Of a stretch of DNA of 64,000 bases, positions 15,756 through 24,328 are shown in pieces. The notes below the pieces were generated by a model. The model saw nothing but the letters and a program-made list of their open reading frames with translations. It was not told where the DNA came from and did not search any database. The translations under genes were made by a program, and so were the position numbers. Every line of letters begins with the position of its first letter. The first letter of the stretch is position 1. The DNA is from Sphingopyxis sp. MSC1_008 (GTDB lineage Bacteria; Pseudomonadota; Alphaproteobacteria; Sphingomonadales; Sphingomonadaceae): NCBI RefSeq assembly GCF_023197165.1, contig NZ_JALPRD010000002.1, positions 124,001 to 188,000 of the forward strand, read 5' to 3'.

Positions 15756-18700
15756 ATGGTTCAGGGGCCTGCCACTACACATCGGATTCGTCACGGTCTG
15801 CTTCAGGGTATCTGCGTCGCCGCACTGGCTAGCGCGATCACGCTGCCTGCCGCGGCGCAGGATAGCGCCGCGCCGATATTGGCCGACGATGCCAATCCCG
15901 ACGACATTGTCGTCACCGGCATCCGCGCCAACCTCGAGTCCGCGCAGAACCGCAAGCGCAACGCCGATACGGTCGTCGATTCGATCACGGCCGAGGATAT
16001 CGGCTCCTTCCCCGACAAATCGGTTGCCGAAGCGCTGCAGCGCGTTCCGGGCATTACCGTGATCCGCTTCGCGGGCACCGACGACACCTCGCATTTCTCG
16101 GCCGAACCTTCGGGCGTCATCATTCGCGGACTCAACCAGGTGCGTTCCGAATTCAACGGCCGCGACACGTTCAGCGCGAACAGTTCGCGCGGTCTCAGTT
16201 GGCAGGATATCTCGCCCGAACTGCTGGGCGGCATCGACGTCTACAAGAACCAGACCGCCGACCTGATCGAGGGCGGCATCGCCGGTTCGGTCAATCTGCG
16301 TACGCGTGTGCCGTTCGACCATGATGGCCGGTTGATCTCGATCTCGATCAAGAACACCTATGGTGACATCGCGAAGAAATCGACGCCCGAAATTTCGGGT
16401 ATCATTTCGGACCGCTGGCAGACCGGGATCGGCGAAATCGGCCTGATGCTCAACGGCGCCTTCTCGCACGCGGTCACCGCAAGCCAGGGCGTGCAATTCG
16501 ACCGCATGGCGATTTTCGATGGCGTGTTCGGCCCGGGGAAGAAATATATTCCCAGCGGCATTTACATGCGCGACAATGAATATGACCGGAAACGATATGG
16601 CGTCGCGGCCGCCTTCCAATGGCGCTCGAACGACGGCGACATGGAGCTGACCGCGCAATATAACCGGTCACAGTACAACAACAGCTGGCGCGAGCATGCG
16701 ATCTATTCGAGCGCATTCAGCATCTATGGCCAGCCGAGCGACTATCTGGTCACCGACCCGACGCTGGTCAATCCGCTGACCGGCACGGCACCGTTCCAGT
16801 TTGACAGCGACGGCAATTTCCTCAGCGGCTGGTGGTCTGCGCCGCGTCCTTATGTCGGCGAAGGCAACGACAATCTCGGCCTTGGCGTCAACGAGAATGG
16901 GCAGGCCTTTTTTAATCGTTGCTATGGTTGGGAAGGCTGCGTCCCGCAGCAACGCGCGCCGCAGGTCGACACCGCAGCGAACGCGCTCAAGAACAAGCAG
17001 ATTACTCAGGATTTCGGTGTCAACTTCCGCTGGGATGTTACCGACAAGCTGCGTGTCACGCTCGACGGCCAATATGTCGATGCCAGCGTCAGCAACTATA
17101 ACGCGTCGGTTACTGCGCGTACCTTTGCTGACACCTATGTCGACTTGACCGGCAAATATCCGCGCCTCGAATTCCGGCCGACGCAGGCGGAAAATATCAA
17201 TCTGTCCGCGGGTGGGCTGAACAACCCGAACAATTATTTCTATTACGCGGTCACCGACCACACCGAGGACAGCAACGGGCAGGAAGTCGCGCTGCGCGCC
17301 GATGTCGAATATGACGTCGATTCGGGATGGCTAGACGCGATCAAGGTCGGCGCGCGCTATGCCGATCGCGATCAAACGGTGCGCTGGGGCGCGTATAACT
17401 GGGCGAATATCTCGAACACCTGGACCTATACGCAGGCGCCCTATTTTAACATCGACAAGCCGGTCTATCCGGCGGGCAGCAACGGGCTCCACACGTTCAG
17501 CGGCGATTTCTTCGCTGGCAACCAGATCAACCACAACAGCTTCTCATTCTTCAACATGGATATGTTGTCGAACCGCGACCAACTCGCGGCGGCGCTTGGC
17601 CGCCCATCGATCGGAGTCGGCGATTATTACCCCGTCTGTTCGGGCGCGGGATATCGGTCGGGCGAAACAATCGAAAAATCCTTTGGTTGTTACCTGCCTA
17701 GCGAAGTCCACCGCGTCAGCGAGCGCACCATGTCCGCTTATGCGATGGTCAAGTTCGGCGGCGACAGCTTGGCGATTGGCGGCATTCCGATATCGGGCAA
17801 CGCTGGCGTGCGCTTGATCTGGACGCGCGATGACACACGGGGCGCAACGACCTTGCCCAACCCGTTCACACCGACCGGCCTGCTCTGCGAACGCGGGGTC
17901 GATCCGGGTACCGGCCTGCCGACCGCGTCGTCGGGCTGCGTCGTGACGCAGCGCGAGATTAGTTTCGGCAATGGCGCCACGGTCGCCGATACGACCAAGG
18001 TCAATCATTTCCACGCGCTGCCGAGCTTTAACATCAAGTTTGACCTCGCCGACAAGCTCGTGTCGCGTTTCGCCTATTCGCGGGCGATGTCGCGGCCAGA
18101 TTTCGGCCTCTTGCGTAACTTCCTGACCGTGAACCGGCTGACGCCCAACCTTAACGATCGGTCGGACACCAACGTCACACGCGACGCTGCGGGCAACGCG
18201 ATCGCCTATGACTGGCAATATACCGGCCAGTCGGGCAATCCGGGGCTGAAGCCGATAACCGCAGATCAGTTCGACTTGACGCTCGAATATTATTTCGGCC
18301 GGTCGAGCTCGTTCACCGCGACGGGCTTCTACAAGAAATTCTATGATTATATTCAGGCGGGTTCGTTCAACGTCGAGGTCACCAATAACGGGGTGACGGA
18401 AACCGTCCGCGTGAACCGCCCGGTCAATGGCGATGGTGCCGCCATCTACGGCGCCGAATTCGCCTTCCAGACTTTCTTCGACTTCCTGCCCGCGCCACTC
18501 GACGGCTTCGGGGTGCAGGCAAACTATACCTATGTGAAGAACGACGGGATCGAAACGGTCAATCTGACCAACGAAACGGCGGGTGGCACTGCGGGTGGCG
18601 GGATCAGCTATGACACGTCTACGGTCCAGGCGAAGGCGCTGGAGGGTATCTCCAAGCATAGCTACAACCTCGTCGGCATGTATGAGAAGGGGCCGGTGTC

Positions 18701-18974
18701 GGCGCGCGTCGCCTATAACTGGCGCTCGAAATATCTGGTGACCGCGATCGACTGCTGCGTCGGCTTCCCGATCTGGCAAAAGAGTACAGGTTATCTCGAC
18801 GCCTCGCTCCGCTTGCGCGCGACGGCGAATATCGAGTTTGTTCTGGAGGGCACCAACCTCCTCGGCACCGATACGGTCCTGATGCAGCAAGTGGACTCGG
18901 ACGGCCTGCTCAAGCCGAACGCCTGGTTCAAGAACGACCGGCGCTACCAGTTCGGCGTGCGGCTGAACTTCTAA
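15756..18974 (+). CDS. TonB-dependent receptor, Caulobacter type (TIGR01782-like), GlcNAc/chitooligosaccharide locus
   Basis: This outer-membrane active-transport barrel of 1072 residues has a signal peptide (about 1-35, ending LPAAAQ) and a TonB box around DDIVVTGIRANLESAQ. The plug contains the characteristic ITAEDIGSFPDKSVAEALQRVPG and GVIIRGLNQVRSEFNGR, and a long beta-barrel ends in the aromatic terminal strand YQFGVRLNF. I chose the ATG at 15756 on the GGGGGAA ribosome site and on the signal peptide; an in-frame ATG 14 codons earlier lacks either. Operator-like elements upstream and a position between nagX and the halogenase-like genes point to import of GlcNAc oligomers. A GC-rich hairpin follows the stop. 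Confidence 0.93.
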   Translation: MVQGPATTHRIRHGLLQGICVAALASAITLPAAAQDSAAPILADDANPDDIVVTGIRANLESAQNRKRNADTVVDSITAEDIGSFPDKSVAEALQRVPGITVIRFAGTDDTSHFSAEPSGVIIRGLNQVRSEFNGRDTFSANSSRGLSWQDISPELLGGIDVYKNQTADLIEGGIAGSVNLRTRVPFDHDGRLISISIKNTYGDIAKKSTPEISGIISDRWQTGIGEIGLMLNGAFSHAVTASQGVQFDRMAIFDGVFGPGKKYIPSGIYMRDNEYDRKRYGVAAAFQWRSNDGDMELTAQYNRSQYNNSWREHAIYSSAFSIYGQPSDYLVTDPTLVNPLTGTAPFQFDSDGNFLSGWWSAPRPYVGEGNDNLGLGVNENGQAFFNRCYGWEGCVPQQRAPQVDTAANALKNKQITQDFGVNFRWDVTDKLRVTLDGQYVDASVSNYNASVTARTFADTYVDLTGKYPRLEFRPTQAENINLSAGGLNNPNNYFYYAVTDHTEDSNGQEVALRADVEYDVDSGWLDAIKVGARYADRDQTVRWGAYNWANISNTWTYTQAPYFNIDKPVYPAGSNGLHTFSGDFFAGNQINHNSFSFFNMDMLSNRDQLAAALGRPSIGVGDYYPVCSGAGYRSGETIEKSFGCYLPSEVHRVSERTMSAYAMVKFGGDSLAIGGIPISGNAGVRLIWTRDDTRGATTLPNPFTPTGLLCERGVDPGTGLPTASSGCVVTQREISFGNGATVADTTKVNHFHALPSFNIKFDLADKLVSRFAYSRAMSRPDFGLLRNFLTVNRLTPNLNDRSDTNVTRDAAGNAIAYDWQYTGQSGNPGLKPITADQFDLTLEYYFGRSSSFTATGFYKKFYDYIQAGSFNVEVTNNGVTETVRVNRPVNGDGAAIYGAEFAFQTFFDFLPAPLDGFGVQANYTYVKNDGIETVNLTNETAGGTAGGGISYDTSTVQAKALEGISKHSYNLVGMYEKGPVSARVAYNWRSKYLVTAIDCCVGFPIWQKSTGYLDASLRLRATANIEFVLEGTNLLGTDTVLMQQVDSDGLLKPNAWFKNDRRYQFGVRLNF

Positions 18975-18986
18975 AAAGGGGGGAGC

Positions 18987-19016
18987 GGCGCCAGCCGTCC
19001 ACATTGGGCTGGCGCC
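18987..19016 (+). terminator. Stem-loop between the receptor and the first halogenase-like gene
   Basis: GGCGCCAGCC and GGCTGGCGCC form a perfect 10-bp stem around a 10-base loop, followed by CGCTTCTT. It lies 13 bases after the receptor stop and 30 bases before the next ATG. It probably lowers readthrough or protects the receptor mRNA 3' end instead of fully stopping transcription. Confidence 0.6.
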
Positions 19017-19045
19017 CGCTTCTTCCCACGTTAAGCTGGATCGTC

Positions 19046-20551
19046 ATGGGGGATAAATTCGAACTGGTGATTGTCGGCGGCGGGACCGCGGGCTGGATGT
19101 GCGCCGCCGCGTGCGCCGCGAAACTCGATCCCACGCGCTTCCGTGTCCGGCTCGTCGAATCCGAAGAGATCGGGACGGTCGGCGTCGGCGAAGCGACGCT
19201 GCCGCAGATGAAGGATTTCAACGACTTCCTCGGACTCGACGAGATCGAGTTCATGCAGGCGACGCAGGCAAGCTTCAAGCTGGGTATCGAATTCATCAAC
19301 TGGGGGAGCGAGGGCGACCGCTATGTCCACCCCTTCGGCACGTTCGGTCGCCCGATCGGCGAGGCCGATTTCTTCAGCTACTGGATCCGCGCGCATCGCG
19401 CCGGAACCGCCGCGCCGCTGTCCGATTACTGCTTCCCTATCGTCACTGCGTTGCAAAACCGCTTCATGTTGCCCAGCGGCGATACGAACGACGTCCGCAA
19501 CGCCTTTGCCTACGCCTACCACCTCGATGCCTTCCTCTACGCCCGCTACCTTCGCAGCTGGGCCGAAGCCCGCGGGATCGAGCGCGTCGAAGGGCGGATC
19601 GTTGCGGTCGAGCAGGATGGCGAACGCGGTGACATCGCCGCGGTGAAGCTCGCGTCGGGCACGCGCGTCGCGGGCGACCTCTTCGTCGATTGTTCGGGTT
19701 TCCGCTCGCTGCTGCTGGGCGGGACGCTCGGCGTCGATCTGGAGGACTGGTCGCACTGGCTGCCGTGCGACAGCGCGCAGGCGGTGCCCTCGGTGCGTTC
19801 GGAAGACTTTACCCCCTATACGCGCTCGACGCGGCGCAAGGCGGGCTGGCAATGGCGCATCCCGCTCCAGCACCGCACCGGCAACGGCTATGTCTATTCG
19901 AGCGCCGACATCTCGGACGACGAGGCGGCCGCGACCTTGCTCGCCAATCTCGACGGCGAAGCGCTGGCTGATCCGCGCGTCCTGCGCTTCAAGGCGGGCA
20001 AGCGCAAACAAGCCTGGGCCGCCAACTGCATCGGCATGGGCCTCGCGGGCGGTTTCCTCGAACCGCTCGAGTCCACCAGCATCTATCTCGTCCAGATGGC
20101 GATCATGCACCTGCTGGCATTGATGCCGTCCGAACCCTCGATCGATCCCGCGCTGCCGGCCGAACTCAACCGCGTGATGGACGTCGAATATGATCGCATC
20201 CGTGATTTCCTGATCCTCCACTATATCGCCAACGAGGCCGACGCGCCGCTCTGGGAGCGTGTGACGGCGATCGACCTGCCCGACACGCTCGCGGGCAAGA
20301 TCGAGCGTTTCCGCCACCGCGGCCATGTCCAGGCTTATCGCGACGGGCTGTTCGGCCCGCCGAGCTGGCAGGCGGTGTTCGTCGGGCAGGGGATCGAGCC
20401 GCGCGCTGCCGACCGCCTGGCCGACGTGCTGCCCGCCGCGACGGTGAACGAGCGATTGCAGAACCTTGCAGCGACGATCGCCGACGCGGCCGCGAGCGTG
20501 CCGTCGCACGCCGATTTCATCGCCCGCTATTGCCCGGCGCCCGCGCCATGA
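19046..20551 (+). CDS. Tryptophan-halogenase-family flavoprotein (copy 1)
   Basis: This FAD-dependent protein of 501 residues keeps all marks of flavin-dependent halogenases: the dinucleotide fold GGGTAGWM (11-18), GVGEAT, the lysine K78 in SFKLGIEF (equivalent to the catalytic Lys of PrnA), WQWRIP (W268-W270) and EPLEST near the active-site glutamate. It needs a flavin reductase partner, which is not in the window. Similar genes often follow TonB receptors in Caulobacter, Xanthomonas and sphingomonad sugar loci, where no halogenation has been shown to my knowledge. I chose the ATG at 19046 because it begins directly before the FAD fold; the frame is open 14 codons upstream. The stop overlaps the next ATG (ATGA). 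Confidence 0.9.
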   Translation: MGDKFELVIVGGGTAGWMCAAACAAKLDPTRFRVRLVESEEIGTVGVGEATLPQMKDFNDFLGLDEIEFMQATQASFKLGIEFINWGSEGDRYVHPFGTFGRPIGEADFFSYWIRAHRAGTAAPLSDYCFPIVTALQNRFMLPSGDTNDVRNAFAYAYHLDAFLYARYLRSWAEARGIERVEGRIVAVEQDGERGDIAAVKLASGTRVAGDLFVDCSGFRSLLLGGTLGVDLEDWSHWLPCDSAQAVPSVRSEDFTPYTRSTRRKAGWQWRIPLQHRTGNGYVYSSADISDDEAAATLLANLDGEALADPRVLRFKAGKRKQAWAANCIGMGLAGGFLEPLESTSIYLVQMAIMHLLALMPSEPSIDPALPAELNRVMDVEYDRIRDFLILHYIANEADAPLWERVTAIDLPDTLAGKIERFRHRGHVQAYRDGLFGPPSWQAVFVGQGIEPRAADRLADVLPAATVNERLQNLAATIADAAASVPSHADFIARYCPAPAP

Positions 20552-22014
20552 CGAACGCGGTGCAGCGGGTTGCCGTTTACGGCGGCGGAGTTGCCGCCGC
20601 GATGGCGGCGCTTGCTGTCAGCCGCGCCTTCGCACGGCTCGGAACCGACGTCGTGTGGATCGACACCGGCAAGGAACCGGCGCCGCACGCCGCGCTGGTC
20701 GCGCCGCCCGATCTCGCAACCTTCCACCGCCTGCTCGGCATCGACGAAGCCGCGCTGATCGCCGGTTCCGCCGCGACGATCAACATGGGCCAGCAATTCG
20801 CCCGATGGTCGGGCGGCGACGGCGCGTTCCTCCATGCCTATGGCGACGCAGGCAGCGCCTTTGCATCTCTGCCCTTCGTCCAGCACTGGACGCGCGCGCG
20901 GCAGGCGGGCTTGGGCGTAGCGCTCGAGGATTTCTGCCTCGCCGCCGCTGCTGCCAAACAGGGGCGGACGGGCTCGCTGCGGGAGAGCGCGACGCAGCAG
21001 GCGGTCAAACAGGGATGGTATCTCGATGCCGCCGGTTACGCACGGCTGCTCCGCGCGGCGTGCGAGCGCGCCGACATCCGCATCGTTTCGGGTGCGGGCG
21101 CCGTCGTGCATCCCAACGGCGGCCGCCTCGATCGAATCGACCTCTCCGGCGGCGAGCAGCTGGACGCCGACCTGTTCATTGACGCGGACGGCGCGCTGAT
21201 CGCTGCGCTCGATCCCGATGGCGCTGCGGCACGCCCCGGCTTTTGCGACCGCCTGATCCGAGGTTCGGCGCCCGCCTTCGACCCGTTGCCACTCTACGGC
21301 CGCGTCGTCGCGCATTCCGCCGGATGGCTGGCGATGGTCCCGCTGGCGGACCGGACGGCGATCGAGTTTGCCTATGACAGCCGGCTGCTGTCCGATGCCG
21401 ATGCGTCCGGTGCGCTCGCGGCCACCATCGGGCGGGCCGTTGACGCAGGTTCGCCCGTAGCGCTCGAAGCCGCCGCACGGCCGCGCCCGTGGGTCGGCAA
21501 TGTCGTTGCGCTCGGACCCGCGGCGGGCGACGCGCCGCCGCTCGACGGCGGCGAATTGCTGCTGCTCCAACTCGCCATCGCGCAGCTTGTGCTGCTCTGG
21601 CCGATCGACCGCGCCACGATGCCCGAGGCCAATATCTATAATGAGGAAATCGCCGGCACCTGGGCGCGCGTTACCGATTTTACCGCGCAGCATTTCCGTC
21701 TCAACGCCCGCATCGGTGAGCCCTTCTGGGACGCCGCGCGCGCCGCGCCTGTCTCTCCCGAACTCGCGTCAAAGATCGATCTGTTCGCCGCGCGCGGCAT
21801 GTTCGCGCATTTCAATCACGAGGCGCATGTCGAGGACAGCTGGGCGCTCGTCATGGCGGGGCATGGCGTGATCCCCCGCAGCTTCGACCCGCAGGCGCTG
21901 CTCGTCGAGGACCGGGCGCTGATGGCCGAATTCCAGCGCCAGCTTCGCGCCGTCGCGAGCGACGTGCATGCGATGGAAACCCACGCCGAGGCGCTGCGGC
22001 GGATGCGCGGGTGA
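20548..22014 (+). CDS. Degenerate tryptophan-halogenase-like protein (copy 2)
   Basis: This 488-residue paralogue has the same overall length and layout as its neighbours, but the key residues are gone. The FAD fold is altered to YGGGVAAAM and the catalytic-Lys region reads ATINMGQQF with no lysine. WxWxIP is replaced by GWLAMVPL and EPLEST by PPLDGGEL. The C-terminal DSWALVMAGHGVIPRSFDPQ still aligns with the family ending. It may be a non-catalytic partner of the flanking copies. ATG 20548 overlaps the previous stop (ATGA) and its own stop overlaps the GTG of copy 3, so all three are coupled. Confidence 0.82.
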   Translation: MTNAVQRVAVYGGGVAAAMAALAVSRAFARLGTDVVWIDTGKEPAPHAALVAPPDLATFHRLLGIDEAALIAGSAATINMGQQFARWSGGDGAFLHAYGDAGSAFASLPFVQHWTRARQAGLGVALEDFCLAAAAAKQGRTGSLRESATQQAVKQGWYLDAAGYARLLRAACERADIRIVSGAGAVVHPNGGRLDRIDLSGGEQLDADLFIDADGALIAALDPDGAAARPGFCDRLIRGSAPAFDPLPLYGRVVAHSAGWLAMVPLADRTAIEFAYDSRLLSDADASGALAATIGRAVDAGSPVALEAAARPRPWVGNVVALGPAAGDAPPLDGGELLLLQLAIAQLVLLWPIDRATMPEANIYNEEIAGTWARVTDFTAQHFRLNARIGEPFWDAARAAPVSPELASKIDLFAARGMFAHFNHEAHVEDSWALVMAGHGVIPRSFDPQALLVEDRALMAEFQRQLRAVASDVHAMETHAEALRRMRG

Positions 22015-23501
22015 GCGCGCGCCAGCGTCCCGTCCGGCGTATCGTCATCGTCGGCGGCGGCAGCGCGGGCTGGATGACCGCGGCGGCGCTCGGCCGCGCG
22101 CTGTCGGGGCAGGCGCATAGTGTCACTCTCGTCGAATCCGAGGCGATCGGGACGGTCGGGGTTGGTGAGGCGACGGTGCCGCCAATCCACGAATTCAACC
22201 GCTATCTACGGATCGACCAGGCCGAATTCCTCCGTGCGACCCACGGCACGATCAAGCTGGGCATCCAGTTCGCCGGCTGGGGTGGCGAGGGGCACCGCTA
22301 TTTCCATCCCTTCGGATACCTTGGCATCGAAATGTCGGGGATCCATTTCCACCATTATTGGCTGCGTCATCTCGCGGCGGGCGGCGACGCCGATCATGCG
22401 CCCTATAATCTGGAGACTATGGCCGCGCGCGCAGGCCGGTTCGCGCCCGCGACGCGCCACGGCCCGGTTCATCACGCGGTCCATTTCGACGCCGCTGCCT
22501 ACGCCCGTTTCCTTCGCGCCTATGCCGAGGACAAGGGTGTCGTGCGGATTGAGGGCAAGGTCGCCGACGTCCGGCTCGACCCCGACGACGGGTTCATTAC
22601 GGGCCTCGCGATGGATGACGGCCGCGCGATCGAAGGCGACCTGTTCGTCGACTGCTCGGGCTTTCGCGGGCTGCTGATCGAAGCGGCGCTCCAGACCGGC
22701 TACACCGAATGGAGCCACTGGTTGCCGTGCGACAGCGCGGTCGCCATGCCCTGCGAGGGTGGCGGCGATCCAGCACCCTTCACGCGCTCGACCGCACGCG
22801 AGGCGGGGTGGCAATGGCGCATCCCGCTCCAGCACCGCGACGGCAACGGTTATGTCTATTCGAGCGCGCATCTGGGGCATGACGAGGCTGAGGCACTGCT
22901 CCGTGCGCGCCTCCCCGGCGCGCCGCTTGCCGATGCCAACCGGCTGCGCTTCACCGCGGGGCACCGCAAGGCGATCTGGAACCGCAACTGCGTCGCGATC
23001 GGGCTTGCAGGCGGCTTTCTCGAGCCGCTCGAATCGACCTCGATCCATCTCATCCAGACGACGATCATCCGCCTGCTCGCGCTACTGCCGCGCGACGCGA
23101 TCGATCCGAATGTCGTCGCGCGTTTCAACCGCGATGCTTTGCACGAATATGAGGTGATCCGCGATTTCGTGATCGCCCATTATGCACTGGCGGGCCGCGA
23201 CGACACGCCCTTCTGGCGCGATGTTGCCGCGGCGGGCATGCCCGACAGCCTGGCCGAACGGATCGAGGCATTCCGCGTTACGGGGAATATATTGTTCGAG
23301 CCCGGCGACCTGTTTGGGCCGACCAACTGGTACGCCGTGCTAACGGGGCAAGGCATCAGGCCGCAAAGTTGGCACCCGATCGCCGATGGGCTTTCCGCCG
23401 ACGAATTGGCCTCGCGTCTCGCTACACTTCGCGGACGCGTTGCCGAGCAGCTCGCCGAACTGCCCCCTCACGTCGAATTCCTGCGAAGCCTAGCCGTTTA
23501 G
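22011..23501 (+). CDS. Tryptophan-halogenase-family flavoprotein (copy 3)
   Basis: This is an intact copy of 496 residues. It has the FAD fold VIVGGGSAGWM (13-22), VGEATVPP, catalytic-type lysine K82 in TIKLGIQF, GWQWRIPLQHRDGNG and FLEPLESTSIHL. It is closer to copy 1 than to copy 2. The GTG at 22011 is fixed by its overlap with the preceding stop. Its 3' end overlaps the convergent regulator gene by 12 bases. Together with the receptor and nag genes it probably acts on the imported glycan or on a signal derived from it; that role is inference. Confidence 0.9.
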   Translation: MSARQRPVRRIVIVGGGSAGWMTAAALGRALSGQAHSVTLVESEAIGTVGVGEATVPPIHEFNRYLRIDQAEFLRATHGTIKLGIQFAGWGGEGHRYFHPFGYLGIEMSGIHFHHYWLRHLAAGGDADHAPYNLETMAARAGRFAPATRHGPVHHAVHFDAAAYARFLRAYAEDKGVVRIEGKVADVRLDPDDGFITGLAMDDGRAIEGDLFVDCSGFRGLLIEAALQTGYTEWSHWLPCDSAVAMPCEGGGDPAPFTRSTAREAGWQWRIPLQHRDGNGYVYSSAHLGHDEAEALLRARLPGAPLADANRLRFTAGHRKAIWNRNCVAIGLAGGFLEPLESTSIHLIQTTIIRLLALLPRDAIDPNVVARFNRDALHEYEVIRDFVIAHYALAGRDDTPFWRDVAAAGMPDSLAERIEAFRVTGNILFEPGDLFGPTNWYAVLTGQGIRPQSWHPIADGLSADELASRLATLRGRVAEQLAELPPHVEFLRSLAV

Positions 23502-24281
23502 CTCTGCCACGACGTCATAGGCGTCGCCGCGATAGAAGCTCTGGGTGAATTCGGCGGTGCGCCCATCGGCAAGGAAACCGCGCCGTTCGATGAAAAGCCC
23601 CGGTGTGCCGGGCTCGATCTCGAGCATGTCGGCCTGTTCGGGCGTCGCCGCGATCGCGCGCAGCCGCTGGAGCGCGCGCACGGGCAGGTGGCCGGCGGCC
23701 TCGAGCGCCTCGTAAAGCGACGCGCCGACCGCTTCGACCGACGGCAGGCAATAAGCGGGGATCGTCGCATATTCGAGCGCCATCGACGTATCGTCGGCGT
23801 AACGGATGCGGTGGAAGCGATAGACGAGCGAGCCCGGCGACAGGCCGAGCGACAGCGCTTCCTCGGGCGTCACCGCCCCCGCGGTCCTGCTGACCCATTT
23901 GCTGTACGGCTTGCGCCCGCGCGACACCATGTCCTCCGAAAAGGAGGTGAGCTTCGAAAAGCTCTTTTCGACGCGCGGGCGCGTGACAAAGGTGCCCGCG
24001 CCGCGGCGGCGCGTGACGATGCCATCGGCGACCAGCCCGTCGATCGCCTTGCGCACCGTGATGCGCGAGACGTCGAATTCTTCTGCAAGGTCGCGTTCGG
24101 TCGGGATCGCCTCTTCGGCTTTGACGACCTGTCCCTCGATCGCGTCGCGAAGGATCTTTTGCAACTGCAGGTAAAGCGGTGTCGGGTCGTGCTTCTGAAG
24201 CGGACCCACGCGTTCGATCAGTGACAAGGACGATGCTCCAGCCAAGTAAACGGGCGTTTCGGTCGATAGGACCAACGCCAT
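23490..24281 (-). CDS. nagR: GntR/HutC-family transcriptional regulator of GlcNAc genes
   Basis: This cytosolic repressor has an N-terminal winged helix, PLYLQLQKILRDAIEGQ through RDLAEEFDVSRITVRKAIDGL, then RRRGAGTFVTRP and a C-terminal UTRA effector domain ending near FIERRGFLADGRTAEFTQS. HutC members of this kind sense GlcN-6-P or GlcNAc-6-P. The ATG at 24281 gives 263 residues. A TTG at 24227 with GGAG 8 bases upstream would remove 18 atypical residues and place the palindrome GGTCGATAGGACC in the promoter, so I consider it the likelier start. It lies 47 bases past the GH18 gene on the same strand. The gene could equally be called nagQ. Confidence 0.85.
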   Translation of the reverse strand: MALVLSTETPVYLAGASSLSLIERVGPLQKHDPTPLYLQLQKILRDAIEGQVVKAEEAIPTERDLAEEFDVSRITVRKAIDGLVADGIVTRRRGAGTFVTRPRVEKSFSKLTSFSEDMVSRGRKPYSKWVSRTAGAVTPEEALSLGLSPGSLVYRFHRIRYADDTSMALEYATIPAYCLPSVEAVGASLYEALEAAGHLPVRALQRLRAIAATPEQADMLEIEPGTPGLFIERRGFLADGRTAEFTQSFYRGDAYDVVAELNG

Positions 24282-24306
24282 GATCCCATGTGTTGCATTG
24301 GTATCG
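24261..24306. promoter_or_regulatory. Possible autoregulatory operator of nagR
   Basis: GGTCGATAGGACC (24261-24273) is a GGTC/GACC inverted repeat, and ATTGGTATCG (24297-24306) repeats the half-site seen before nagB-II and the receptor. Both would lie 30-80 bases upstream of the TTG start at 24227. Confidence 0.4.
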
Positions 24307-24328
24307 TCGCGTCAATCTTTGTTGCGAA

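Noticed and set aside
19046..23501. Biosynthetic gene cluster for a halogenated natural product
   Set aside because: No NRPS, PKS, tryptophan-modifying or flavin-reductase genes are nearby; the setting is a GlcNAc utilisation locus.
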